DNA of 64,000 nt, from the NCBI GenBank assembly GCA_014208095.1, contig JACHMT010000002.1, positions 1,488,001-1,552,000 on the forward strand, written 5' to 3'. Shown in pieces: positions 16,833-24,814 of this stretch. The DNA is from Actinospineispora eucalypti (GTDB lineage: Bacteria; Actinomycetota; Actinomycetes; Mycobacteriales; Pseudonocardiaceae). Numbering within the stretch: position 1 is the stretch's first letter; every line of letters begins with the position of its first letter. The position numbers and the translations under genes are program-made. Below the pieces are notes generated by a model. The model saw only the letters and a list, made by a program, of their open reading frames with translations. It was not told the origin of the DNA and searched no databases.

Positions 16833-16897
16833 CCCCAGCTCCTACACTTAGTATATTAGCTGCTTGTACTTTTAAAGTAGACTGCTACCGTCGGCAC
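16833..16897. promoter_or_regulatory. AT-rich divergent promoter with TACTT/AAGTA palindrome
   Basis: 65 bp between the HxlR gene and the luciferase-like gene, far more AT-rich than the surroundings. TACTT and AAGTA form a palindrome with 3 nt between the arms at 16867-16879, a plausible HxlR operator. A second AT-rich stretch, AGTATATTAG, lies at 16850-16859. Confidence 0.6.
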
Positions 16898-17824
16898 ATG
16901 CGATTCGCCATCTCCGTCCCGCAAATCGTCACCGACGGCTCGTTCGACCCGAGCCGGTTTCGCGCCTACCTCGCGCGCGCCGAAGAGCTCGGCTTCGACA
17001 GCGCGTGGACCGGGGAGCAGGTCATCGGCTCGCTGCCGTTCCTGGGGCCGATCGAGACGCTGAGCTACGCGGCGGCGTGCACCCAGCGGATACGGCTGGG
17101 CTGTGCGGCGCTGGTCAGCCCGCTGCACAACCCGGTACATCTGGCCAAGAACATCAGCACGCTCGACCGGCTCAGCCAGGGGCGCGTCGATGTCGGCCTC
17201 ACCACCGGCGGACGGTTCCGGATGTTCTCCGCGTTCGGCGTCGACCCGGCCAGCTTCGTCGCCCGGTTCACCGAAGGCCTGCGGCTGATGAAGGAACTGT
17301 GGACCCAGGACCACGTCGACTTCGACGGGCAGTTCTGGCAGCTGCGCGGCGCCGCCATGGAACCCAAGCCGGTCCAGACCCCGCACCCGCCGATCTGGTT
17401 CGGCGCGACCCACCCGGATGCACTGCGGCGCGCCGTCCGGCTCGGCGACGGCTTCGTCGGCTCCGGCATCTCGACCACCGCCCAGTTCGCCGAGGAGGTT
17501 CGGGTCATTCGGTCGGCGCTCGAGGACCACCGGCCCGGCCCCACCGGCTTCCCCATCGCCAAGCGGGTCTACATCGCCGTGGACGACAATGCCGAACGCG
17601 CCCGCGGACGCATCGCCGAAGCCCTCGACCGGTTCTACGGATACTTCGGGCTGACCGGCCTGGCCCCGGCAGCGGTCGCCGGCACACCCGACGACTGCGT
17701 CGCCGGCCTGCGCGAAGTGGCCGAAGCGGGCGCCGAGACGATCCTGCTCAACCCGCTTTTCGACGACCTCGAGCAGATGGAGCGGCTGGCCGCCCAGGTC
17801 ATCCCCGAGCTATCTGCCCGGTAG
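16898..17824 (+). CDS. LLM-class (F420-type) flavin oxidoreductase
   Basis: 308-aa luciferase-like TIM-barrel oxidoreductase of the group that mostly uses coenzyme F420 in actinobacteria. Typical segments are FDSAWTGEQVIGSLPFLGPIE, RIRLGCAALVSPLHNPVHLAKN and GRVDVGLTTGGRF. It is divergent from the HxlR-SCP2 regulator and probably controlled by it. The substrate is unknown. Its last 15 bases overlap the end of the convergent TetR gene. Confidence 0.9.
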   Translation: MRFAISVPQIVTDGSFDPSRFRAYLARAEELGFDSAWTGEQVIGSLPFLGPIETLSYAAACTQRIRLGCAALVSPLHNPVHLAKNISTLDRLSQGRVDVGLTTGGRFRMFSAFGVDPASFVARFTEGLRLMKELWTQDHVDFDGQFWQLRGAAMEPKPVQTPHPPIWFGATHPDALRRAVRLGDGFVGSGISTTAQFAEEVRVIRSALEDHRPGPTGFPIAKRVYIAVDDNAERARGRIAEALDRFYGYFGLTGLAPAAVAGTPDDCVAGLREVAEAGAETILLNPLFDDLEQMERLAAQVIPELSAR

Positions 17825-18463
17825 ACCGGCCAGGGCGGCGTTCACGGCGGCGAGAAACCGCTCGGGGCCGAAGCGCGCGGGGTCGGCGAGCATCAGCCGG
17901 GCCGCCATCTCGAACAGGGTCACCACGGTGTGCGCGGCCAGCTCCGGGTCCGCGCCGGCCCGGTCGGCGGCGGGCGTCCGCCGGATGAGCTCCTCGACCC
18001 GGCCGAGCACCAGTTCCCGGGCCCGGTCCCGGGCGGCATGGAACTCGGCCGGCATGTCCGGGAGCGGGAACACGATGCAGCGCCAACGATCGGGCGCCCG
18101 GCGCACCGTTTCCAGGAACCCCGTGAACAGGCGGGCAAACAGCGCCGGCGGCTCCACCGGCGCCGCATCGGCGGGGAGTATCGCGCGCAGCTGGGCCAGC
18201 GCCTGCTCCTGCTCCCGGCGCAGCAGCGCGGCCAGCAGCTCGGCCCGGCTGGTGAACTGGCCGTAGATCACCGGCTTGGTGACCCCGGCCCGGTCGGCGA
18301 CGGCGTCCATGGTGACCGCCTGGTGACCGAGGGTGGCCACCAGGGTGAGCGCCGCATCGAGCAGCTGGGTGCGCCGCTGCGCCGCGGGCACCCGCGCGGC
18401 ATAGGCCCGCCGCTTCCGGACCGGCCGCACATCCCGCGTGGTCATCAGCACCCCCGTCGTCAA
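17810..18463 (-). CDS. TetR family transcriptional regulator
   Basis: 217-aa TetR repressor. The HTH spans roughly residues 30-78 (RRTQLLDAALTLVATLG ... GVTKPVIYGQFTSRAELLAALL), followed by a TetR_C-like domain. The first 25 residues are basic; ATG 18445 (MTTRDVRP) is an alternative start. It is divergent from the MpaB-like gene, and two copies of a TTACTAC/GTAGTAA palindrome lie between them, so it very likely represses that gene and itself. Confidence 0.9.
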   Translation of the reverse strand: MTTGVLMTTRDVRPVRKRRAYAARVPAAQRRTQLLDAALTLVATLGHQAVTMDAVADRAGVTKPVIYGQFTSRAELLAALLRREQEQALAQLRAILPADAAPVEPPALFARLFTGFLETVRRAPDRWRCIVFPLPDMPAEFHAARDRARELVLGRVEELIRRTPAADRAGADPELAAHTVVTLFEMAARLMLADPARFGPERFLAAVNAALAGLPGR

Positions 18464-18487
18464 CGCTCGATGACTCCATCCTAGACA

Positions 18488-18533
18488 AAGCTACTGCACG
18501 GTAGTAAATTCAATTACTACGCCCTAGTAGTAA
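18488..18533. promoter_or_regulatory. Two tandem TetR operators (TTACTAC-N6-GTAGTAA)
   Basis: A perfect palindrome TTACTAC-N6-GTAGTAA occupies 18514-18533. A second copy with a degenerate left half (AAGCTAC-N6-GTAGTAA) lies at 18488-18507, centre to centre 26 bp. They sit between the divergent TetR and MpaB-like genes and just upstream of the GGGAGG ribosome site of the latter. Confidence 0.75.
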
Positions 18534-18547
18534 ATGGGAGGTCGAGG

Positions 18548-19525
18548 ATGACCAGGTCAAACGCGACCCGCGAATGGCGGGACTACGGGTTCTTCGGGCC
18601 GGAATCGCCGACCTGGCGGGTGTGGACGGCGCCGACCGCGCTGCTCGGCTTCCAGCGCTCCGTCGTGCTGGAGCACTTCGACCCGTCCCTGGCCGCCGCC
18701 GTCGCCGACTCGGCCGGCATCTACCGCGAGCCGCGCGGGCGGTTGGACCGCACCCTGGCCTACTTCCTCACCGTGGCCGTCGCCGATGCGCGGACCGCGA
18801 TCGAGGCGTCCGAGCTGCTGATGCGGGTGCACTCGGTGGTCACCGGCACCGAGCCGCTCAGCGGGAAGCGGTACAACGCCAACAACCCGGACTCGCAGCT
18901 GTGGATTCACGTCACCGGCTGGCACTCGGTGCTCAAGTGCTACGAGATGTTCGGCCCGGGACCGCTGACCCCGGAGCAGGAACGGCGCTACTGGGCCGAG
19001 TGCGTGGCCGCGGCCGAGCTGCAGACCTGCAAACCGGCGGACGTGCCGGACTCCCGCGAGGGGGTCCGGGAGTACTTCGCGGCGATGCGGCCCCGGCTTC
19101 GCGGCTCCGAGCACGCCCAGCGGGCCATGCACTACCTGCTGCGCACCCCGCGCGACGAGGGTGGCTGGCGGCTCTCGGCCGGCAGCCGGTTGATGGCCAG
19201 GGCGACGATCGCCACGCTCCCCCGCTGGATGCGCCGGGCGGGAGGTTTCGACCAGGCGGTGGTGATCGACCGGCTGCTGGTGCCACCCGCCCGGGCCGCC
19301 GCCCGGATCGCCGCGACCCGCTCGGCCGGCCTCACCGCGCTGCGCCGGTACGCGCCGATGACCGCACAGCTGATGGCCCAGCACCTCGACCGCGGCATGC
19401 CGGCGCTCCCGGAGACCGTCACCCCCGCGCGGGCCCGTGAGCTGTACGGCCCGGCCGCGAGGCGGCGCGCGGACCGGCTCACCGCGCACCTGCGCGTGGG
19501 CACCTCCGAGATCTCGATCGCCTGA
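18548..19525 (+). CDS. Oxygenase MpaB/DUF2236 family protein
   Basis: 325-aa protein of the MpaB/latex-clearing-protein-related DUF2236 family, heme-binding oxygenases or oxygenase-like proteins. Visible family features are the YGFFGPESPTWRVW start, RLDRTLAYFLTVAVAD, and SQLWIHVTGWHSVLKCYEMFG, with the His region expected to bind heme. The start is ATG 18548 after GGGAGGTCGAGG. It is probably repressed by the divergent TetR through the palindromes directly upstream. The substrate is unknown. Confidence 0.85.
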   Translation: MTRSNATREWRDYGFFGPESPTWRVWTAPTALLGFQRSVVLEHFDPSLAAAVADSAGIYREPRGRLDRTLAYFLTVAVADARTAIEASELLMRVHSVVTGTEPLSGKRYNANNPDSQLWIHVTGWHSVLKCYEMFGPGPLTPEQERRYWAECVAAAELQTCKPADVPDSREGVREYFAAMRPRLRGSEHAQRAMHYLLRTPRDEGGWRLSAGSRLMARATIATLPRWMRRAGGFDQAVVIDRLLVPPARAAARIAATRSAGLTALRRYAPMTAQLMAQHLDRGMPALPETVTPARARELYGPAARRRADRLTAHLRVGTSEISIA

Positions 19526-19552
19526 GCGGGCGATTTCCACGACACTGGCGTC

Positions 19553-20719
19553 GTGACCGCTCACGGAGTCTCGCCGTCGGCCGAAACCCTGGGTGCGAAA
19601 CGCGCGGCGTTCGCGGTCCCGGAGGACGTCGCCTATTTCAACACCGCCAACCTCTCGCCCCAGCTGCACCAGGTGCGCGCCGCCGGTGAGGCGGCACTGG
19701 AACGCCGCGGCCGGCCGTGGACCATCGCCGCCGAGGACTGGTTCACCGATGTCGAACGCCTGCGGACGCTGTTCGCCGAACTGGTCGGCGGTGACGCCGA
19801 GGGGGTCGCGCTGGTCCCGGCGACCAGCTACGGGTTCGCCGTGGCGGCCCGGAACCTGGCCCTGAGCACCGGCGACCGGGTGGTGGTGCTGGCCGAGGAG
19901 TACCCCTCGGGCATCTACACCTGGCGCGCCGCCACCCGGGCCGCCGGCGCCGAGATCGTGACCGTGCACCGGCGGCCCGGCCAGACCTGGACCGAGGCGG
20001 TCCTGGAGGTCCTCGACGAACGCGTCGGCGTGGTCAGCGTCCCCAACGTGCACTGGACCGACGGCGCGCTGGTCGACCTGGCCGCCGTCAGCGCCCGTAG
20101 CCACGAGATCGGAGCCCGGCTGGTCATCGACGGCAGCCAGTCGATCGGAGCGATGCCGCTGGACGTGGCCGCCCTGCGCCCGGACTTCGTGGTGAGCGTG
20201 GGCTACAAGTGGCTGCTCGGCCCGTTCGGGGTCGGCTACCTCTACGTCGCGCCGCCGTACCGCCGGGGCGAGCCGCTGGAGCACAACTGGATCCTGCGCG
20301 AGGGATCGGAGGACTTCGCCCGCCTGGTCGACTACCGCGACGAGTACCAGCCCGGCGCGCGCCGGTTCGACGTCGGGGAACGCACCAAGTTCGAGCTGCT
20401 CCCGATGGCGATCGCCGCGCTCGAGCAACTGCGGGACTGGCGGATCCCCCGGATCGCCACCGCGTTGGCCGAGCTCACCGACACCATCTCGGCCCGGGCG
20501 GCCGAACTCGGACTGGACGCCGTTCCCGCCGGGCAGCGCGGGCCGCACATGCTCGGCGTGAGGTTGCCCGAAGCCGTCCGGGCCAAGATCGTGCCGGCGC
20601 TGGCCTCGGTCAACTGCTTCGCGGCGGTCCGGGGCGAGTCGCTGCGCATCTCCCCGCACCTGCACATCAGCGACGCCGACCTCGCCCGCCTGACCGACGC
20701 CCTCACCCTCGCCTCGTAG
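19553..20719 (+). CDS. Class V aminotransferase (PLP-dependent)
   Basis: 388-aa fold-type I PLP enzyme of the class V aminotransferase/cysteine desulfurase-like group. The internal aldimine lysine lies in VVSVGYKWLLGPFGVGY. The cofactor Asp/His region is LVIDGSQSIGAM, and there is a glycine-rich C-terminal small domain. It starts with GTG 19553, 27 nt after the DUF2236 gene, and is probably co-transcribed with it. The family includes isopenicillin epimerases and many enzymes of unknown substrate. Its 3' end overlaps the convergent TetR gene by 17 nt. Confidence 0.9.
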   Translation: MTAHGVSPSAETLGAKRAAFAVPEDVAYFNTANLSPQLHQVRAAGEAALERRGRPWTIAAEDWFTDVERLRTLFAELVGGDAEGVALVPATSYGFAVAARNLALSTGDRVVVLAEEYPSGIYTWRAATRAAGAEIVTVHRRPGQTWTEAVLEVLDERVGVVSVPNVHWTDGALVDLAAVSARSHEIGARLVIDGSQSIGAMPLDVAALRPDFVVSVGYKWLLGPFGVGYLYVAPPYRRGEPLEHNWILREGSEDFARLVDYRDEYQPGARRFDVGERTKFELLPMAIAALEQLRDWRIPRIATALAELTDTISARAAELGLDAVPAGQRGPHMLGVRLPEAVRAKIVPALASVNCFAAVRGESLRISPHLHISDADLARLTDALTLAS

Positions 20720-21335
20720 CGGCCGCCGAAAGGCCGTCCAGGATCACCCGCAAGCCGGCGTCGAACGCGGTGAGGTGGTCGGCCCCGTCGCCGTTGGGCT
20801 CCGGGTGGGTGTCGACGTGCCGGGCGTCGGCGATGAGGTCGGCCAGGGCGGGCGTGCGGGCGGTCCGCGCGGCCTGGTGCTGGACGTAGCCGGTGGTGTA
20901 GGCGGCCAGCACGGCGTACCCGGTCCGGATCTGCCGGTCGGTCAGGCCGATGCCGACCAGCGCGCGCAGCACCTGCTGGAACAGCCGCAGCGCGGCCGAG
21001 CCGGGGACGGGTTGCCGGCCGACGATCTGCGCCAGCTCCGGGTGGTCCACCAGGATCTCGTAGACCGCCCGGAAGATCGCGCCGACCTGCTCGTCCCAGG
21101 GCAGTGACTCCTCGGGCGGGCGGATCCGGCCGAGCAGCCGGTCGGCGAACAGCCCGAGCAGCTCGTCCTTGGTCCGGACGTGTCCGTACAGCGTCGTGAC
21201 GCCGACGCCGCACTCCTGGGCCAGGCGGCGCATGGTCAGCGCCTCGACCCCGCCGGACTCGATCAGCGCGGCAACCGCGTCGACCAGTGCGTCGGTGGTC
21301 AGCCGCTCGGCGGTGGCTCGTTGGCGGGAGGGCAC
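20703..21335 (-). CDS. TetR family transcriptional regulator
   Basis: 210-aa TetR-type regulator. The HTH is at residues 14-60 (DALVDAVAALIESGGVEALTMRRLA ... GVGVTTLYGHVRTKDELLGL), with a TetR_C domain of the tetracycline-repressor type after it. The GTG at 21335 is chosen because the frame upstream reads through the AT-rich operator region and is not protein-like. It is divergent from the 21439 operon, with GAACATGTTC repeats between, so local repression is likely. Confidence 0.88.
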   Translation of the reverse strand: MPSRQRATAERLTTDALVDAVAALIESGGVEALTMRRLAQECGVGVTTLYGHVRTKDELLGLFADRLLGRIRPPEESLPWDEQVGAIFRAVYEILVDHPELAQIVGRQPVPGSAALRLFQQVLRALVGIGLTDRQIRTGYAVLAAYTTGYVQHQAARTARTPALADLIADARHVDTHPEPNGDGADHLTAFDAGLRVILDGLSAAATRRG

Positions 21336-21355
21336 GGAGCCGATGCTACCGCTTG

Positions 21356-21414
21356 CCGAACATGTTCGGTACAAGTACCGTACTGATTCGCCGGAACATG
21401 TTCGGAACGCGTTC
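21356..21414. promoter_or_regulatory. Cluster of TetR-type palindromes (GAACATGTTC and relatives)
   Basis: CCGAACATGTTCGG is a perfect 14-bp palindrome at 21356-21369. GAACATGTTC recurs at 21394-21403 and the related GAACGCGTTC at 21405-21414. GGTAC-AA-GTACC lies between them (21368-21379). All sit in the 103-bp gap between a TetR gene and the operon starting at 21439. Confidence 0.75.
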
Positions 21415-21438
21415 GGAAGCGCGAGATGGGAACAGACG

Positions 21439-22488
21439 ATGGCTTGGTCGAACGAGGTGTCCGCCGCCGACGAGGGCTTCCACCGGCGGACCGATGACCC
21501 GTGGTGGAACGAGAGCTCGTTCACCACGTTCCGCATCCCGGAGCGCCGACTGTTCGGCATCCTGTACCACTACGTGCGGCCGAACCAGCGCACCGCGATG
21601 GCCGGGCCGTGGTTCGTCGACGACACCGGCGACGAGATGTCCACCGCGCTGTACAACGGCTTCGACTGGCACCTGCCGGTCCCGGACGGCGCGGACATGT
21701 TCGACGTGGAGTTCGAGAACGGCTACGCGGTCCGCACGGTCACCCCGCAGCTGGCCTACCGGCACACCTACCGCGCGCCGGGCTGCGAGTTCGACCTGAC
21801 CTTCACCGCCGACCGGCCGCCGGTGGCCATGCTGTCGGCCGGCGAGGAGGTCAACCGGGGGATGCGGGACTTCGTGCAGGACGTCGAGCGGCACGCCACC
21901 GGGCACTACGAGCAGACCGGGGTGATGAACGGCAGCCTGCGGATCGAGGGCGAGGCGATCGACGTCGTGGACGCCGCCGTGATCAAGGACCGGACCTGGG
22001 GACCGCGCCGGATCCTGATCGGCCAGCCCAAGCCGCGCGGTTCCTACACCTTCGCCCGGGCCGACCGGGACAACTCCTTCCAGGCGTTCGCGATGAGCGA
22101 CCGCGACTGGGAGACCGACCCGCTGGTCGGGGCGGCCGACCCGGTCGTGCACGGGTTCTACGTGCGGGACGGCGTGCAGGGCCGCCTGGTCTCGGGCGTC
22201 CGCCGGGTCCTGGAACGCCGTCCCGACGGCCGCCCGGTGCGCGAGGAGCTGGACGCGGTGGACGAGCACGGCCGGGAGCTGCACGCCGTCGGCACCGTGC
22301 GGTCGCTGATGAAGTGGCACTCCCCGTACGGCGGGGTGATGACCTTCTGGTGCTACGAGGACTGGAGCTTCGACGGCCACCGGGACGCCCCCGGCGAACT
22401 GCAGGACTGGACCATGGGCCGGCAGTTCAGCCGGTGGGTCCGCGACCCCGGCCGGGTGCTGCGCGCCGGGGAGGCCAGCCGTGTCTGA
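21439..22488 (+). CDS. DUF7064/DUF7065-like protein of unknown function
   Basis: 349-aa soluble beta-rich protein that resembles actinobacterial and proteobacterial DUF7065/DUF7064 proteins. These are lipocalin-like two-domain proteins often found beside APH-type kinases and steroid or terpenoid genes. Characteristic stretches are DDPWWNESSFTTFRIPERRLFGILYHYVRP and IKDRTWGPRRI. There is no signal peptide and no clear catalytic motif. The start is ATG 21439 after GATGGGAACAG. It overlaps the following kinase gene by 8 nt, so the two are co-translated. Assignment to these DUFs is by recollection, not by a search. Confidence 0.7.
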   Translation: MAWSNEVSAADEGFHRRTDDPWWNESSFTTFRIPERRLFGILYHYVRPNQRTAMAGPWFVDDTGDEMSTALYNGFDWHLPVPDGADMFDVEFENGYAVRTVTPQLAYRHTYRAPGCEFDLTFTADRPPVAMLSAGEEVNRGMRDFVQDVERHATGHYEQTGVMNGSLRIEGEAIDVVDAAVIKDRTWGPRRILIGQPKPRGSYTFARADRDNSFQAFAMSDRDWETDPLVGAADPVVHGFYVRDGVQGRLVSGVRRVLERRPDGRPVREELDAVDEHGRELHAVGTVRSLMKWHSPYGGVMTFWCYEDWSFDGHRDAPGELQDWTMGRQFSRWVRDPGRVLRAGEASRV

Positions 22489-23506
22489 CCTCGCGGAACG
22501 GCTGCGGGTGTTCCTGGCCCGCCGGCTGCCGGACGCCCGGGAGATCACGGTCGGCGACCTGACCCGCCTGCCCGGGGGGTACAGCCGGTTGATGACCCGG
22601 TTCACCGCCACGATCGACGGCCGGCCCCGCACCCTGGTGCTGCGGGCCGATGCCCCGGACAGCGCCGCGCCGATCGAGACGGACCGGGTCCAGGAGTGGC
22701 GGCTCCTGGATGCGCTCACCCGCACCGGCGGCGCTCCGATGCCGGACGCGCTGTTCGCCGACACCGACGGCAGCGAGCTGGGCAGCCGGGCCATCGTGCT
22801 GGACTTCGTGCCGGGCGGCCCGTTCCTTTCCTCGGTGCGGGCCTCGGGCCCCGGCCGGGTCCCCGCCCACGCCCGCGCGGTGGCCGACCTGGCCGCCGAC
22901 GTGCACGCGGTGGACACCACCGGGCTGCCCGGGCACCTCGAACGCCCCGACTGGAACGGCTACATCGACGACCTGATCCAGCTCTGGCGCGACACCGAGG
23001 CCCGGCTGTCGGAGTCCCTGCCGATGCTGCGCTACGTGGCGGCCTGGCTGGAGCGCAACCGCCCGCCCGAGGCGCCGATGGGCCTGGTGCACGGCGAGTT
23101 CCAGCCCGGCAACATGATGATCGGCGAGGGCGGCCGGCTGGTCGCGGTGGACTGGGAGTTCGCCCACCTCGGCGACCCGCGCGAGGACCTCGGCTGGCTC
23201 ACCTACGTGGAGGCCATCCAGCCGCCCGCGCTGTTCGGGGCCGACCCCGCCGCGTTCTGCACCCGCTACCGGGAACGCACCGGGCTGGGCGAGGATGTGG
23301 TCAACCCGCTGACCGTGGCCTACTTCTCCATCCTGCCGGCCATCCGGGTGTTCGGCCAGCTGCTGCGCACCCAGCAGGACTACGTCGACGGCCGCAACAC
23401 CGACCTGCGCACCGCGTTCCTGTTCAACGCCGACATCACCGCCTTCGAGGGCTGGTTCGCCGCCACCCGGGCGCTCGACGCCGCCCGCACCGGAGTCCCG
23501 GCATGA
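22481..23506 (+). CDS. APH-fold phosphotransferase (ACAD10-like kinase family)
   Basis: 341-aa aminoglycoside-phosphotransferase-fold protein. The glycine loop region is LPGGYSRLMTRFTA, the Brenner-type catalytic motif is LVHGEFQPGNMMIG with the HGxxxxxN signature, and the metal-binding Asp lies in VAVDWEFAHLGDPREDLGW. Relatives include the kinase domain of ACAD10 and many uncharacterised kinases in fatty-acid or steroid loci, which phosphorylate hydroxyl groups of small acyl or terpenoid molecules. Start is GTG 22481; its end overlaps the next gene by 4 nt. Confidence 0.88.
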   Translation: MSDLAERLRVFLARRLPDAREITVGDLTRLPGGYSRLMTRFTATIDGRPRTLVLRADAPDSAAPIETDRVQEWRLLDALTRTGGAPMPDALFADTDGSELGSRAIVLDFVPGGPFLSSVRASGPGRVPAHARAVADLAADVHAVDTTGLPGHLERPDWNGYIDDLIQLWRDTEARLSESLPMLRYVAAWLERNRPPEAPMGLVHGEFQPGNMMIGEGGRLVAVDWEFAHLGDPREDLGWLTYVEAIQPPALFGADPAAFCTRYRERTGLGEDVVNPLTVAYFSILPAIRVFGQLLRTQQDYVDGRNTDLRTAFLFNADITAFEGWFAATRALDAARTGVPA

Positions 23507-23961
23507 TCGCCCGCCCCAGCTCCCGCCAGCTGCTCCAGACCGTGCGCACCGAGCTGCGCACCGGCATCCGGGCCGCCGTCACCGACCCCGACGCCCTCAC
23601 CCGGCTGGACATGCTCGACTCCATCCTGGGCAGCGTCATCGCCCGAGCCGACGACGAGGCCGCGTGGCTGCGCGAGGAGATCACCGCGATCGAAACCGTG
23701 GCCGACCGGCTGCTCGGCGAGCACGCCGACGCCGGGGTGGCCGAGGCGCTGGCCCGGCTGCGCGCCCGGCGCGCCCCGAGTTCGCGGCTGCCCGAGCTGC
23801 ACGCCGAATACGCCCTGGCCGGCGAGGTGCTGTCCCGCTGCCTGGAGGCCGCCGTGCGGACCGGCGGCGAGCTGCGCACCGCCGTCGAGGCCGTCCTATC
23901 CGACCGGCTGCGCCGCGAAGTGGCGATCCGGGGCGAGTTCTCCCTGGCCGGCCGCATCTGA
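23503..23961 (+). CDS. Uncharacterised helical protein
   Basis: 152-aa protein with no recognised domain, predicted almost entirely alpha-helical (LLQTVRTELRTGIRAAV, ADDEAAWLREEITAIETVADRLLG). It overlaps the kinase gene by ATGA and is therefore a genuine, coupled gene. It has no signal peptide or membrane segment and a single cysteine. Its strict position after an APH-type kinase suggests an accessory subunit; nothing in the sequence proves a function. Confidence 0.75.
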   Translation: MIARPSSRQLLQTVRTELRTGIRAAVTDPDALTRLDMLDSILGSVIARADDEAAWLREEITAIETVADRLLGEHADAGVAEALARLRARRAPSSRLPELHAEYALAGEVLSRCLEAAVRTGGELRTAVEAVLSDRLRREVAIRGEFSLAGRI

Positions 23962-23989
23962 CCCCCACCCACCAGCAACGGAGCGGACC

Positions 23990-24814
23990 ATGAACAGACT
24001 GGACGGCAAGGTCGCACTGATCACCGGCGGAACCAAGGGCGTCGGGCGGGGCATCGTCGAGCGCTTCGCCGCCGAGGGCGCCAGGGTGGTGTTCGTCGGG
24101 CGCACCCGACCCGCCGGCGAAGCGGTGGAGTCGGAGGTTCGCGCCCAGGGCGGGCAGGTCACCTTCGTCCCGTGCGACCTCGGCGACGAGGACCAGGTCC
24201 GCGCGGCCGTGGCCACCGCCGTCGAGCGCTACGGAACGGTCGACGCCCTGGTCAACAACGCCGCCTCCACCGAGCTCGGCACCGTCGACGGGCGCCTCGG
24301 CGACATCGAGCTGGACGGCTGGAACCAGATCCTGCGCAACAACCTCACCGGGATGTTCCTGATCACCAAGCACACCCTGCGGCACATGGAGCGGGCCGGC
24401 GGCGGCACCGTCGTCAACATCTCCTCCATCGCGTCCATCACCGGCCTGCCCGGCAGCGCCGCCTACACCGCCGGCAAGGGCGCGTTCAACAGCCTCACCC
24501 GCTCCATCGCCACCGACTACGCCCGCGCCGGGGTCCGCTGCAACTGCCTCGTGCTGGGCCTGCACCCCGGCGACAACTGGGCCTTCTACCTGACCGATGC
24601 CCGGTTCCGCGACGCGATGTCCGCCGTGCACCTCACCCCCCGCTTCGGCCTCCCCGACGACGTCGCCCAGGCCTGCGTCTACCTCTCCAGCGACGAGTCC
24701 GGCTTCGTCACCGGCACCCAGTGGACCATCGACGGCGGCGCGCACATCGCCACCCGCTACCCCACCGACCTGGTCCTGGAGTCCTACTCCGACCGCGCCG
24801 ACGCTGCCCACTGA
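23990..24814 (+). CDS. SDR family oxidoreductase
   Basis: 274-aa classical short-chain dehydrogenase/reductase. The cofactor motif TGGTKGVGRGI, the NNAAS segment, catalytic Tyr159 and Lys163 (YTAGK) and the terminal FVTGTQWTIDGGA are all present. The Arg-rich FVGRTRP segment after beta-2 might favour NADP. It starts 28 nt after the 152-aa gene, with GGAGCGG upstream, and ends directly against the start of the alcohol dehydrogenase. It likely oxidises or reduces the same small-molecule pool as its neighbours. Confidence 0.92.
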   Translation: MNRLDGKVALITGGTKGVGRGIVERFAAEGARVVFVGRTRPAGEAVESEVRAQGGQVTFVPCDLGDEDQVRAAVATAVERYGTVDALVNNAASTELGTVDGRLGDIELDGWNQILRNNLTGMFLITKHTLRHMERAGGGTVVNISSIASITGLPGSAAYTAGKGAFNSLTRSIATDYARAGVRCNCLVLGLHPGDNWAFYLTDARFRDAMSAVHLTPRFGLPDDVAQACVYLSSDESGFVTGTQWTIDGGAHIATRYPTDLVLESYSDRADAAH

